A stretch of DNA of 64,000 nt, from positions 4,836,001-4,900,000 of the forward strand of contig CP109468.1 in NCBI GenBank assembly GCA_036227345.1. Direction: 5' to 3'. A model generated the notes under the pieces. The model saw nothing but the letters and a program-made list of their open reading frames with translations. It was not told where the DNA came from and did not search any database. This DNA comes from Streptomyces sp. NBC_01463 (GTDB taxonomy: Bacteria; Actinomycetota; Actinomycetes; Streptomycetales; Streptomycetaceae). Positions within the stretch are counted from its first letter, which is position 1. Each line of letters starts with the position of its first letter. Of the stretch, positions 34,779 through 43,458 are shown piece after piece. Position numbers and translations under genes: made by a program.

Positions 34779-36071
34779 ATGGCCACAGCGGTGCCCGAGC
34801 GAACCGGAAGCGCCAGGACAACCGGCACGATGACCGGCGGGGCGTCGAAGGACGGTCCCGCCGCGGATTCCGGCCTTCGCAACACCGCCGTCCTGGTCGG
34901 CTTCACTGCCGCGACCAACCTCGCCGACGGCGTGATGAAGATGGCCCTCCCGCTGCTCGCCGCCCGGCTCACCGGCTCGCCCGCTCAGGTCACGGCCGTC
35001 TCGCTGACCCTCACGCTGCCCTGGCTGCTCGTCGCGCTGCACATCGGTGTGCTCGTCGACCGCTTCGACCGGCGAGGACTGCTCTGGATCGCGAACGGGA
35101 TGCGGCTGGCCGCCATGGGCTGGCTCACCTTCTCCGTCCTGACCGAAGGCATCACGCTCGGCCGGCTCCTCGCCGCCGGGGTGGTCCTCGGCGTCGCCGA
35201 CGTGGTGGCCTCGACCTCGGCATCCGCGCTGGTCCCGGCCGCGGTGCCGCCGGCGGGGCGGGAGCGGGCCAACGCCTGGATGGTGGGGGCCGAGACGGTG
35301 GGCCAGGAGTTCGCGGGCCCGTTCGTCGGCGGACTGCTGCTGGCGGCCGGAACCGGCCTGGCCCTGGGCCTGATCAGCGTCTCCTACGCGGTCGCCGCCC
35401 TCGCCCTCCTGCTGCTGGTGGGCCGCTTCCGGCCCACGGGGCCGGCCGCCGGTACGGCTCCCGTCCCGGTGAACAGCCGGATCGCCGAGGGCCTGCGCTT
35501 CCTCTGGCGCGACCCGCTGCTGCGCACACTGTCGCTGATCGTCGCCGTCCTGTCCGCCGTCTGGGGTGCCTGGCTGGCGGTCATGCCGCTCTACGCCAGG
35601 CAGGCCATGGACCTCGGCCCGCAGCAGTACGGCATTCTGCTCAGCGCCCTCGGCATCGGCGGACTGACCGGCGCGGTCACCGTGACCTGGGTCAACCGGC
35701 TGCTCGGTGCCCGGCGGGCGATGCTCGCCGACCTGATCGGCACCACCGCGATGGTGGCGCTGCCCGCCCTGACCACCAGCATCTGGGCGGTGGCGGCCGG
35801 GGCCTTCCTCGGCGGCATGGGCGGCACACTCTGGTCGGTCAACGCCCGCACCCTGACCCAGCGCAGGGTCCCGGACGAGATGCTCGGCCGTTACGGCGCG
35901 GCGGCCCGTCTCTTCAACTTCGGCGCCATGCCGCTGGGCGCGGCCCTGGTCGGCCTGCTCGCCGAACTGGGCGGCATCCGGGCGGCATTCGGGATGTTCG
36001 CACTGGTCACGGCGGCGACGCCGGTGCTGTTCGTCCGGAGCGTCGGCCGGTCCGCCCTGGAAACCCGCTGA
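34779..36071 (+). CDS. MFS transporter (12-helix, DHA3-like)
   Basis: The 430-residue protein has about 12 membrane helices, with LADGVMKMALPLLAARLTGSP at the first helix and VDRFDRRGLLWIANGMRLAAM in the motif A position. The pattern matches MefA/macrolide-type efflux proteins. ATG 34779 is chosen because GAGGGG lies 6 nt upstream; the ATG two codons earlier is too close. It is divergent from the CGNR regulator. Confidence 0.88.
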   Translation: MATAVPERTGSARTTGTMTGGASKDGPAADSGLRNTAVLVGFTAATNLADGVMKMALPLLAARLTGSPAQVTAVSLTLTLPWLLVALHIGVLVDRFDRRGLLWIANGMRLAAMGWLTFSVLTEGITLGRLLAAGVVLGVADVVASTSASALVPAAVPPAGRERANAWMVGAETVGQEFAGPFVGGLLLAAGTGLALGLISVSYAVAALALLLLVGRFRPTGPAAGTAPVPVNSRIAEGLRFLWRDPLLRTLSLIVAVLSAVWGAWLAVMPLYARQAMDLGPQQYGILLSALGIGGLTGAVTVTWVNRLLGARRAMLADLIGTTAMVALPALTTSIWAVAAGAFLGGMGGTLWSVNARTLTQRRVPDEMLGRYGAAARLFNFGAMPLGAALVGLLAELGGIRAAFGMFALVTAATPVLFVRSVGRSALETR

Positions 36072-36082
36072 CGGTGACCGAC

Positions 36083-36098
36083 GGCCGCCGCGGCGGCC
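36083..36098. terminator. GC-rich palindrome between convergent genes
   Basis: GGCCGCCGCGGCGGCC is a perfect 16-bp palindrome 12 bp after the MFS stop, before the convergent PIG-L gene. It may act as a terminator, although it lacks a loop and U-tract. Confidence 0.35.
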
Positions 36099-36143
36099 CC
36101 GGCACACACCGGCCTCCGCGGCGGCAGCCCCCGGCGGACCGGA

Positions 36144-36977
36144 TCAGCGCAGTCCGGCGAAGAGATCGGTCTCGGGGACGGCCGCTCCGGTGGAGTCCTT
36201 GACCCGGACGAAGGTCTCCAGGCCCATGAACTCGCCGAACCTCTCCTTGCCCATCTTGAGGAAGAAGATGTTCTCGCCCTGACTGGCGTGCGCGGCCAGC
36301 GCGTCGAACTTCTGGCCGCTGAACGCGGTGGTGTCCACCCAGGTGGTGACCTCGTCGTCGGGAAGGCCGATCTTGGCCATCGCGGCGACCTCGGCGGGAT
36401 CCGGCTCCGGCATGTCCTCGTGGAACTCGCGCATGGTCTCCCCGAACCGCTGCATCATCGAGCGCGGCATCGTCGTCCAGTACACCTTCGGCGTCAGCGA
36501 GACCATCTCCAGCGCGGCCATGGTGATCCGGTGGGCCTGGATGTGGTCGGGGTGGCCGTAGAAGCCGTTCTCGTCGTAGGTGACGACCACATCGGGCCGG
36601 TAGTGCCGCATGAGCTCCGCGAGACGGGCGGCGCCCTCCTCCACGGGGGTCTGCCAGAAGGACCCGGGGGCGTCGTTGCTCGGCCAGCCGATCATCCCGG
36701 AGTCGGCGTAGTCCAGCGTCTCCAGATCGCTGATCCTCAGGACCTCGCAGCTCGCTTCGAGTTCCTTGCGGCGCATCTGCGCGACGGCCGCCGGATCATG
36801 CCCGGGCTCACCCGGCTTGACACCCCCCGCCCCGTCCCCGCAACCGCCGTCGGTACAGGTCACGAGGACCGTACGGATGCCTTCCGCCGCGTACTGCGCG
36901 AGGACCCCGCCGGTACCGGTGGCCTCGTCGTCGGGGTGGGCGTGCACAGCCATGAGCGTCAAGGGCCGGTCAGTCAT
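36144..36977 (-). CDS. PIG-L family deacetylase (mycothiol amidase-like)
   Basis: The 277-residue enzyme shows AVHAHPDDEATGTGGVLAQY with the zinc-binding AHPDDE motif, a DENGFYGHPDHIQAH block with the third zinc histidine, and no membrane segment. The family hydrolyses N-acetylglucosaminyl lipids, mycothiol or its S-conjugates. It is close to Mca/MshB in length, but specificity cannot be set by eye. Its start overlaps no other gene, and the divergent region to 37306 is non-coding. Confidence 0.88.
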   Translation of the reverse strand: MTDRPLTLMAVHAHPDDEATGTGGVLAQYAAEGIRTVLVTCTDGGCGDGAGGVKPGEPGHDPAAVAQMRRKELEASCEVLRISDLETLDYADSGMIGWPSNDAPGSFWQTPVEEGAARLAELMRHYRPDVVVTYDENGFYGHPDHIQAHRITMAALEMVSLTPKVYWTTMPRSMMQRFGETMREFHEDMPEPDPAEVAAMAKIGLPDDEVTTWVDTTAFSGQKFDALAAHASQGENIFFLKMGKERFGEFMGLETFVRVKDSTGAAVPETDLFAGLR

Positions 36978-37306
36978 GAAGATCCTCCTGCGTGAGTACG
37001 GCGTGGTCCGGGCGGGCGCGGCGGTACCGCGGCCCCGGGGCCCGGATCGGTCCCGGCGGAGCGGCCGGCCTTACGGCCCCGCGTTCCCGGCCGTGCGGCA
37101 CCGGCCCCCGGTCGTGCAACCGCGCCGACCGGACCGGCTGTTCCCGGCGCCGTTAATTCGGTTGTGCGGCGACGAGGCGGCCTGCATCCTGGACCGAGTT
37201 GTGCGGCTACGAGTGCTGCCTGGGCCCGAGGAGGCTGAAGAGATGTCCGTCACTGTGCTGCGGCATGCCCGCGTCAGCCTCACTTCTTTCCCCAGGAGCT
37301 CATCAG
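36978..37306. other. Intergenic region with a spaced direct repeat
   Basis: No gene is seen. GTTGTGCGGCGACGAG (37161-37176) and GTTGTGCGGCTACGAG (37198-37213) differ at one base and start 37 bp apart. They may be regulator sites for the RIO-type kinase gene. Confidence 0.5.
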
Positions 37307-38233
37307 ATGTCTTCCGACGTCTTCCGTACCCACCACACATCCTCTGACTTCACCGACGAGCGCCCGGCCGCGCCGGCCGGCGACGGGTCCGCACCGGACA
37401 TCGCCGACGCCTTCGTCTTCCGTTTCGACACGGTCCAGGAACAGCTCGGCCCCGACCAGCGCTGGTCCAGCTGGCTGGACGTCGAGCGCGGCTGCCGCGG
37501 CCCGGAACCACGCCCCGACTGGGTGGTGACGGAACAGGCCGCGATCGACACCGAACTCGGCATCCTCAAGACCGGCAAGGAGGCCGACGTCTTCCTGCTC
37601 GAACGAGCAGTGGAGCAGATCGGTGACAGCCCGGCACGACGGTCCCTGCTGGCCGCCAAGCGGTACCGCACCGACGAACACCGCTCCTTCCACCGCAGCG
37701 CCTCGTACGTCGAGGGCCGCCGCGTGCGCAACAGCCGCGACAGCCGGGCGATGGCGAAGAAGTCCGCGCACGGCAAGAGCGTGGCGGCCGGGCAATGGGC
37801 GTACGCGGAGTGGGAGGCGCTCTGCCGCCTCTGGAAAGCCGGTGTCCCCGTGCCCTACCCCGTACAGGTGGACGGCACCGAGCTGCTCATGGAGTTCATC
37901 GACGACGGCGACGGCGGTGCGGCTCCACGCCTTGCGCAGGTCCGGCCCAAGGGGGAGCTGCTCGCGTCGTACTTCGAACAGCTTCGGGACGGGATGCGCG
38001 AACTGGCCCGGGCGGGACTGGCCCACGGCGACCTGTCGCCGTACAACGTGCTGGCGCAGGGCGACCGCATCGTGATGATCGACCTGCCCCAGGTGGTCGA
38101 CATCGTCGGCAACCCGAAGGGCATGGACTTCCTGATGCGGGACTGCCACAACATGTGCACGTGGTTCACGAACCGCGGCCTGGAGACCGACGAGCAGGAG
38201 CTGTTCGCCGACCTCCTGGCCATGGTCTTCTGA
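37307..38233 (+). CDS. RIO-type atypical protein kinase
   Basis: The 308-residue protein has a RIO1-like kinase domain from about residue 80: GILKTGKEADVFLLERA (the flexible loop and STGKEA-like P-loop), LLAAKRYRT (catalytic lysine), LAHGDLSPYNVL (catalytic loop) and MIDLPQVVD (metal-binding Asp). Eukaryal and archaeal RIO kinases act in ribosome maturation; the bacterial role is unclear. ATG 37307 follows AGGAG. Confidence 0.88.
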   Translation: MSSDVFRTHHTSSDFTDERPAAPAGDGSAPDIADAFVFRFDTVQEQLGPDQRWSSWLDVERGCRGPEPRPDWVVTEQAAIDTELGILKTGKEADVFLLERAVEQIGDSPARRSLLAAKRYRTDEHRSFHRSASYVEGRRVRNSRDSRAMAKKSAHGKSVAAGQWAYAEWEALCRLWKAGVPVPYPVQVDGTELLMEFIDDGDGGAAPRLAQVRPKGELLASYFEQLRDGMRELARAGLAHGDLSPYNVLAQGDRIVMIDLPQVVDIVGNPKGMDFLMRDCHNMCTWFTNRGLETDEQELFADLLAMVF

Positions 38234-38339
38234 GGAACAGGGGCGGAGGCCGAGGCGGTGGAGGCCCCGGTGAGCACCCGACAATCACGGTGCGGGAAGT
38301 GTGGGGCGCCCGGGTCCGCTGCCGCCGCACCATGGCGGC

Positions 38340-39152
38340 ATGGATGACAAGACCCTGGTGTCCCGCTTCCTCCGCGACGGCTTCGTGAAACTGAAGGGCG
38401 CCGTGGCGCCGCGCGTGGCCGAGCACTGCGCGCGGCTGCTGTGGCGGGAGACCGGCTGCGACCCTGACGACCCGGCGACCTGGACACAGCCCGTGCACCG
38501 GGTGGCCGGCATGGCGCAGGGCCCGTTCGCCGCGGCGCCCAACTCGCCTGCCCTGCACCACGCGTACGACCTGCTCGTCGGCGCGGGGCGGTGGGAGCCG
38601 CGGTACTCGCTGGGCACGTTCCCGCTGCGCTTCCCGCACGAGGACGAGCCGGACGACGCGGGCTGGCACATCGAAGGGAGCTATCTGCCGGAGGGTGAGA
38701 CCTGGTACTTCACCAATCTGCGCTCCCGGGGCCGGGCCCTGCTGATGCTGTTCCTGTTCAGCGAGGTGGGTGAGGAGGACGCCCCGACGCGTATCCGGGT
38801 CGGCTCGCACCTCGACGTACCGAAGGTGCTGGAGAAGTACGCGGAGGAGGGGGCCGACGGACCGACGCTCGCCCCCGACCTGGTGGCGGCCTCCGCCCAC
38901 CGCCCGTTGGCCCTCGCCACCGGGTCCCCGGGCGACGTGTTCCTGTGCCACCCCTTCCTGGTCCACGCGGCACAGCCCCACCACGGACGGCGGCCGCGCT
39001 TCATGGCCCAGCCGCCACTGATGCCGGCCGCCCCGTACGAACTGGAGCGGGCCGACGGAGCGTACTCACCGGTGGAGACGGCGATCCGCCGGGGCCTGGG
39101 ACGGGACGTCCCCGGTCCGGGAGGGGGTGGCACCGACCGCGGTGACGGATAG
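38340..39152 (+). CDS. Phytanoyl-CoA dioxygenase (PhyH)-like protein
   Basis: The 270-residue protein begins FLRDGFVKLKGAVAP, a strong PhyH-type start, and has the double-stranded beta-helix pattern of Fe(II)/2-oxoglutarate oxygenases. The first metal motif reads WHIEGSY, so it has H-x-E where H-x-D is usual; the distal His lies in FLVHAAQPH and the 2-oxoglutarate Arg is probably in GRRPRFMAQP. Substrate unknown. It is the last intact gene before the degenerate region. Confidence 0.82.
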   Translation: MDDKTLVSRFLRDGFVKLKGAVAPRVAEHCARLLWRETGCDPDDPATWTQPVHRVAGMAQGPFAAAPNSPALHHAYDLLVGAGRWEPRYSLGTFPLRFPHEDEPDDAGWHIEGSYLPEGETWYFTNLRSRGRALLMLFLFSEVGEEDAPTRIRVGSHLDVPKVLEKYAEEGADGPTLAPDLVAASAHRPLALATGSPGDVFLCHPFLVHAAQPHHGRRPRFMAQPPLMPAAPYELERADGAYSPVETAIRRGLGRDVPGPGGGGTDRGDG

Positions 39153-39825
39153 CCGAAACAGTGGGCCTTTTCAACGTGGCCACGACCGAGTGACGCCGGG
39201 GTCACGACGGCTCATCTACGCCCGCGCCGCCGGCCTCTCCACGTCGAACTGCTCGTGGAGGTGCTCCAGCGCCCGGGCGACGACCTCGGTGAGCGGGTCG
39301 GCGCCGATCTCCTCCGGTAAAGGCCTGTCGAGGTAGCGCCCTCCTGACCGCCCGAGCGGCGCGGCGGGACCACCAGTCGGCGGGCCAGGGCCCCTGCCGC
39401 CTCGTTGCCGCGGTCCGTCCGCACGATGTGGAGAGAGTCGTCTCAGGCACCCGGCATGTCAGCCAAGTTGTGCAACGCCCACTGAACCGCTGCGGATCGA
39501 TGGAGGCCCGGGTGAGGCTTCGCACTGACAGCGGTGGGTACATCCGCAAGTATGGACGCCGGCGCATGGATATCGCTGATAGCTACGGGGATCGTCCTGC
39601 TCATCGGGGCGGGGCTCATCTGCTACGAGCATGGGGGATCCGGCGCGAACCAGAGCCGGGAGCATGACCTGGGTCCGGACCACACCAGCGGCGGAGGCGG
39701 AGGCGGCTGACGCCCACGGTTGGGCCGAACCGCCTCGGCCCGAACCTGTCGCCGATCAGGACCGCGCTGCAGCAGAGCATCGAACAACGGCCTGGATCTC
39801 GTCGGACTCTCCTCGCGATAGATCG
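39153..39825. other. Degenerate region without intact genes
   Basis: No complete gene is convincing. A minus-strand stretch ending at 39216 (ADPLTEVVARALEHLHEQF...ARA, stop at 39216-39218) looks like the C-terminal end of a lost gene. Reading frames on both strands are otherwise short and lack ribosome sites. Together with the transposase remnant it marks a junction zone. Confidence 0.5.
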
Positions 39826-40182
39826 GTGTGAGTGGTCGGCCCGGCTGTCGCCGACCCGGTCGCACTCCGCCAGAGAGCCATCGAGCAGAACGTGATCAGG
39901 GTCGGCCTCGCGCAGAGTGCGCAGCAGGCCGGGCGCGTGGTCGACCGGCATGTCGTCGACGGCTGCCACGTAGGCGTGCGCGGTGCCGACGGAGATGCCG
40001 AACCCGGCAGCGAGCTGGGCGAGAGTGTCGTGCCGCCGCAGGCACACCAGGCCGGCCAGGGCACGCTGGTGCGGCGGGAGCTTGCAGCGGCGGTCACCCT
40101 CGCGGGTGACGATGAGCATGGTGACCCACTCGACCAGGGCATGAGGCAGGTCGAGTGCGGCTGAATACGGATCCAACGCGGC
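39826..40182 (-). pseudogene. Truncated IS5-family-type transposase
   Basis: The reading [20 protein letters not shown] ... [24 protein letters not shown] ... [20 protein letters not shown] matches the N-terminal half of the DDE transposases common in Streptomyces, including the first Asp (LLDG). It breaks off after RADHSH, where the intact protein continues with the catalytic core. No terminal inverted repeats could be matched. It is a relic, not a mobile element. Confidence 0.75.
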
Positions 40183-40297
40183 GTCTGTGCTTGTGGGTTG
40201 AGACCTCGAACACCTCCCCAACGGCACGGGAGCCTCGTGCGTTGCGCACACCGCCGGCATCACCCGATCAGTGGCGACTACGAAACAGCTCAGTGGG

Positions 40298-40329
40298 TGA
40301 GGCGCCTGTCGAAGACGACAGGCGCCTCA
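40298..40329. terminator. Strong hairpin at the cluster's left border
   Basis: TGAGGCGCCTGTCG, an AAGA loop and CGACAGGCGCCTCA form a perfect 14-bp stem. No intact gene ends here, so it may be left from a deleted gene or insulate the cluster. Confidence 0.7.
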
Positions 40330-41085
40330 GTCGTGTTGTGGCCCGGGCGGACATCCCCGGCGGCCTTGGCCCCGCAGGGCCTGACAGGAATGGCCCGGAA
40401 AGCCCCTGGCCCCCCTGTCCCCGGGGCCCGGCGGTCGTTCGGGAACCCCGGACCGAAGGAGGCGTGGGAGTCCGAGTTCTTAGACGGATAAGCAAAGAGG
40501 ATCGTTCCGTAATTCGCAATCAATTCTCAGTAAAGAATCCGGGACTCGCGGGGATATTGAGACTCATGCGAAATGGGGAAGTCTGTCGGATCGTTGATGC
40601 TTGAACCTCCTTGCCGCACTACGTGACCTTGTGGGGCGAAATCGTTCGGACCAGAGCAAGCCAGATGGCTTGAATCAGTCTTGCGGGGCCGGGGCGAAAG
40701 ACGAGGATGAGTTGGTGTAGCCAGCAATAACCGCCCTCTTGAGATTCAGCCTGTGGCGGTTCGACCGAAATCGGGACGGGTAGTGGTTCGACGACAGGGA
40801 CTTCAGGCGGAGGGCTCATCGCGGCGGCCGTTCCCTCGCGCTCTGTTACTCGGCGTTCCAAGGCGTGAGGGGTGGCTGCTCGCTGTCCCGGAAGCTTCAC
40901 ATTTCGGTAGGGCGTACGGGCGGCGAGGTTACATCTCGGGCTGAGGGAGGATCGCGAGCTTGAATCCGCGAGACGAGGCTGCCGCTCCTTTGGGTATGCC
41001 TCCATTCGTTGGCGAGTTGCCCGATCGGCAACCCAATGAATCCACTTCACCAATCGGTCCAAGAACGGGCGCAGACGGGGGAATA
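40330..41085. other. Non-coding region upstream of the cluster regulator
   Basis: About 750 bp with no convincing gene and noticeably lower GC from 40480 on. It contains CTCCTTTGGGTATGCCT at 40985-41001, nearly identical to a site at 49545, and the inverted repeat GTTGCC-CGATC-GGCAAC at 41016-41032. Both are likely control sites of the LuxR-type gene. A minus-strand reading of 147 residues (40619-41062) has no ribosome site or recognisable domain and is not called. Confidence 0.55.
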
Positions 41086-41727
41086 ATGGCTGAAAAAGAT
41101 ATGAAGAGTCGCAACGTACTGATACTCGTAGGGGGTGAAGTCGTACGCACCGGGCTCGAGGCCCTGTTGCTGCGACTGCCTCGGATCGGCGAGGTCCGTG
41201 CGTGTGGACAGGACACCCTTTGTTCGGAGTTGGCCACCGGCTCGTGGGATGTACTGATCGTGGCCTTCGAGCAATGGAGAATGCTGGGCGCGCACGCGGA
41301 CTCCGGGCCCCTGCCCGTCGTCCTGGTGCTGGGCGACGAGGTACCCGACCAACACGGCGATCTGTACGCCTCGCTGCCGGCCGACGGCTTCATCTCACTG
41401 GCCGATCTGTCCCAGCAGTCCCTGGAGGATGTGATCACCCGGGCGATGGCCGGCGAGATGCCCATGCCGGCCTCACTGGCGCGCCGGCTGCTCGCCGCCA
41501 ACCCGACGCGCATCACCGGCGGCGACGTCCGGACGGTCTCCCTCACCCCGCGGGAGACCGAGACCCTGTCGCTGCTGGCGAACGGGCTGAGCAACAAGCA
41601 GATCGCCCGCGCCATGAGCATTTCCAGCCATGGGGCCAAGCGGCTGGTCGGTTCACTGCTCCTGAAACTGGGGGTCAACAACCGAACCGCCGCTGTCATC
41701 ACGGCTCTCAAGGCCGGGCTCGTCTGA
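41086..41727 (+). CDS. LuxR/NarL-type regulator with atypical receiver domain
   Basis: From ATG 41086 (GGGGGA just upstream) the protein has 213 residues: a receiver-like N-terminal domain and a LuxR helix-turn-helix (LTPRETETLSLLANGLSNKQIARAMSIS ... KRLVGSLLLKLGV). The receiver lacks the acidic pair at its start (LVGGEVVRTGL) and has VAFEQ where the phosphorylated Asp is expected, so it is a pseudo-receiver probably controlled by a ligand or not at all. It is the only regulator seen in the cluster and probably its activator. Its 3' end overlaps the convergent C45 gene by 20 bp. An upstream ATG at 40960 would place the conserved cis element inside the gene and is rejected. Confidence 0.88.
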   Translation: MAEKDMKSRNVLILVGGEVVRTGLEALLLRLPRIGEVRACGQDTLCSELATGSWDVLIVAFEQWRMLGAHADSGPLPVVLVLGDEVPDQHGDLYASLPADGFISLADLSQQSLEDVITRAMAGEMPMPASLARRLLAANPTRITGGDVRTVSLTPRETETLSLLANGLSNKQIARAMSISSHGAKRLVGSLLLKLGVNNRTAAVITALKAGLV

Positions 41728-42829
41728 CGCCGGCCTCCGGGGCCGTCCGGGCATCAGGGGTCGCCCTGAAGCTCTGCGTCCCCGAGGACGGCACATCGGC
41801 CGGGCGGACGTGCAGTTCGCCCTGGGCCGGCAGCATCACCACCGCGGCCACCGTGCGCTCCTTGCGGATGTCGCCGTTTCCCGGGACGTGGAGCGGTGGG
41901 GTGGAGAGCAGCGAGAAGTGATCCTCGGCGCTCGCCGACGGGGGCAGGTCCGCCTGCCCCCGTCGGCACGCCTCCAGCCTGCGCACCGACGACCTACGGG
42001 CGAACGGGTTGATCCGGTCCCCCGGCGCCAGGTCGGGATGCAGGAAGTGGTTCGTGTGCTCCAGCCGGTCGCCCGTCATGGTGCGTATCTCGTCGCCCAG
42101 GACCTCCACCCAGGCGGTCGTCCGCCTGTCGCACAGCATGAACGAGCGTGAGCTCGCCAGCGGAAGTTCCCGAATGATCGCGACGGCGTCCGCGACGGAG
42201 TCGGCGGTGTCCAGCAGGTGGCGTATCGCCAGATACGGCGGGACTCCCGGCCGCCACTCCCCGCCGAGCACCAGGTTCAGGCCCACGGCCAGCCCCCGGT
42301 TGTTGATGCCGAGATAGCCGAGCAGGCCCCCGAAGCTCAGCAGCAGCGACTGCCGGCCCCCGGCACGGGTGATGTCCAGCACGGCGAGCCGGTCGTCCAG
42401 GTTGCCGTTGAGATCCACGGTCTGGGCGAGGACGGGAGCCGCCGCGGCCCCCGTTCCCGTACGGGCGTACGTGGTGCAGTCGCCCGAGGTCCGCACCGTG
42501 CGGTAGCCGAGCAGTTCGCGCCGGATCTGCAGCAGCACCGCCTCCTCGCGGGTGATCCCCGCGCCCTCGGCGAGGCCCGTGATCTCTTCGGCCAGCTCCG
42601 GCAGCGCTGCCGTGATCACCGCGTCGTGAGCGGCGATCACCGGGCGCAGTGCCTCCAGCGTGACCGGGCGGGGCAGCAGGTGCCCGAGGCGGGCCAGCCG
42701 GTCGTCGAGGAACGAGCGCAGCGCGCCCGACAGCGCCCGGCCGTGGCACAGCCCCGCCTCGTACGCGGTGCCCGAGGCGCGCACGAAGGGGATCACCGGT
42801 GCCGACCGCGGTCCGGGCTCCGGGCTCAT
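41708..42829 (-). CDS. Peptidase C45 / acyl-CoA:6-APA acyltransferase-like protein
   Basis: The 373-residue Ntn-hydrolase-type enzyme has the family order: GTAYEAGLCHGRALSG near the N-terminus, GITREEAVLLQIRREL, then SGDCTTYA with the nucleophilic Cys that becomes N-terminal after autocleavage, followed by AQTVDLNGNLDDRLAVLDI and GLLGYLGINNRGLAVGLNL. Such enzymes exchange or hydrolyse acyl groups on amines. ATG 42829 overlaps the GNAT stop (ATGA). In the cluster it could remove or swap a protecting acyl group on nitrogen; this is inference. It is the last gene of the minus-strand operon. Confidence 0.88.
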   Translation of the reverse strand: MSPEPGPRSAPVIPFVRASGTAYEAGLCHGRALSGALRSFLDDRLARLGHLLPRPVTLEALRPVIAAHDAVITAALPELAEEITGLAEGAGITREEAVLLQIRRELLGYRTVRTSGDCTTYARTGTGAAAAPVLAQTVDLNGNLDDRLAVLDITRAGGRQSLLLSFGGLLGYLGINNRGLAVGLNLVLGGEWRPGVPPYLAIRHLLDTADSVADAVAIIRELPLASSRSFMLCDRRTTAWVEVLGDEIRTMTGDRLEHTNHFLHPDLAPGDRINPFARRSSVRRLEACRRGQADLPPSASAEDHFSLLSTPPLHVPGNGDIRKERTVAAVVMLPAQGELHVRPADVPSSGTQSFRATPDARTAPEAGVRRARP

Positions 42830-43458
42830 CGCCTGGCGTCCGCCGAGACCTTGGGACTCTTGGCCAGCTGTTCCTTCACCCAGGGCCACTCGGCGCCCAG
42901 CACGCTGAAGAACACCGCGTCACGGCGGCGGTTGCCGGGCATCGGGTTGAAGCTGCGCAGGATGCCCTCCTCGACGGCGCCGATGTTGCGCAGTCCGCTG
43001 CGTGCCTGGACGTTGAGCGCATCCGTCTTGAACTCGACCCGTTCGGCTTTCAGTTGTTCGAACGCGTGCTGCAACAGCAGGTACTTGGCCCAGCGGTTGA
43101 TGCCCTGCCCGCGGAAGTCGCTGCCGAGCCAGGACCAGCCGATCTCCAGCCGGCCGTCCTGCTGGGCCAGGTTGCCGTAGCTCATGCTCCCCGCGATCCG
43201 CCCGCTCTGCTTGTCCGTGATCACGAAGACGGCGCGGCGTCCGGCCCGGTGGTCTTCCAGCGTGGCGTCGAAGAAGGCGTGGAAGTCCTCGTCATCGTCG
43301 ACGCGGCTGACGAAGTAGCGCCAGATGTGGGGATCCATCGCGATCGCGTGCAGCCCGTCGCGGTCGCCGGCCTCGATCGGCCGCAGCCGTACGTCCTCGT
43401 TCTCCAGCGTCGTCGTCGCGGTGTCCCACCAGCGCCGTACGTGTGTGTCACCGGGCAT
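42826..43458 (-). CDS. GNAT N-acyltransferase (RimJ/RimL type)
   Basis: The 210-residue protein has the GNAT pattern: VRLRPIEAGDRDGLHAIAMDP at the N-terminus, IGWSWLGSDFRGQGINRWAKYLL with the acyl-CoA-binding R/Q-G-x-G loop, and NVQARSGLRNIGAVEEGILR near the end. It transfers an acyl group from CoA (or a carrier) to an amine. It overlaps the ligase gene by 11 bp and C45 by 4 bp. In the triacsin pathway an N-acyltransferase modifies the hydrazino acid, so acylation of a hydrazine nitrogen is plausible here. Confidence 0.87.
   Translation of the reverse strand: MPGDTHVRRWWDTATTTLENEDVRLRPIEAGDRDGLHAIAMDPHIWRYFVSRVDDDEDFHAFFDATLEDHRAGRRAVFVITDKQSGRIAGSMSYGNLAQQDGRLEIGWSWLGSDFRGQGINRWAKYLLLQHAFEQLKAERVEFKTDALNVQARSGLRNIGAVEEGILRSFNPMPGNRRRDAVFFSVLGAEWPWVKEQLAKSPKVSADARR

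Noticed and set aside
39616..39825. Extension of the transposase reading frame to 39616
   Set aside because: After RADHSH the sequence no longer resembles transposases; the frame continues by chance.
40619..41062. A 147-residue minus-strand reading upstream of the LuxR-type gene
   Set aside because: It has no ribosome site, unusual composition and no recognisable domain, and it overlaps the likely promoter and operator elements of the regulator.
40960..41085. Longer N-terminus for the LuxR-type regulator (ATG 40960)
   Set aside because: ATG 41086 has a clear ribosome site, and the extension would run through the conserved 17-bp element and an inverted repeat.
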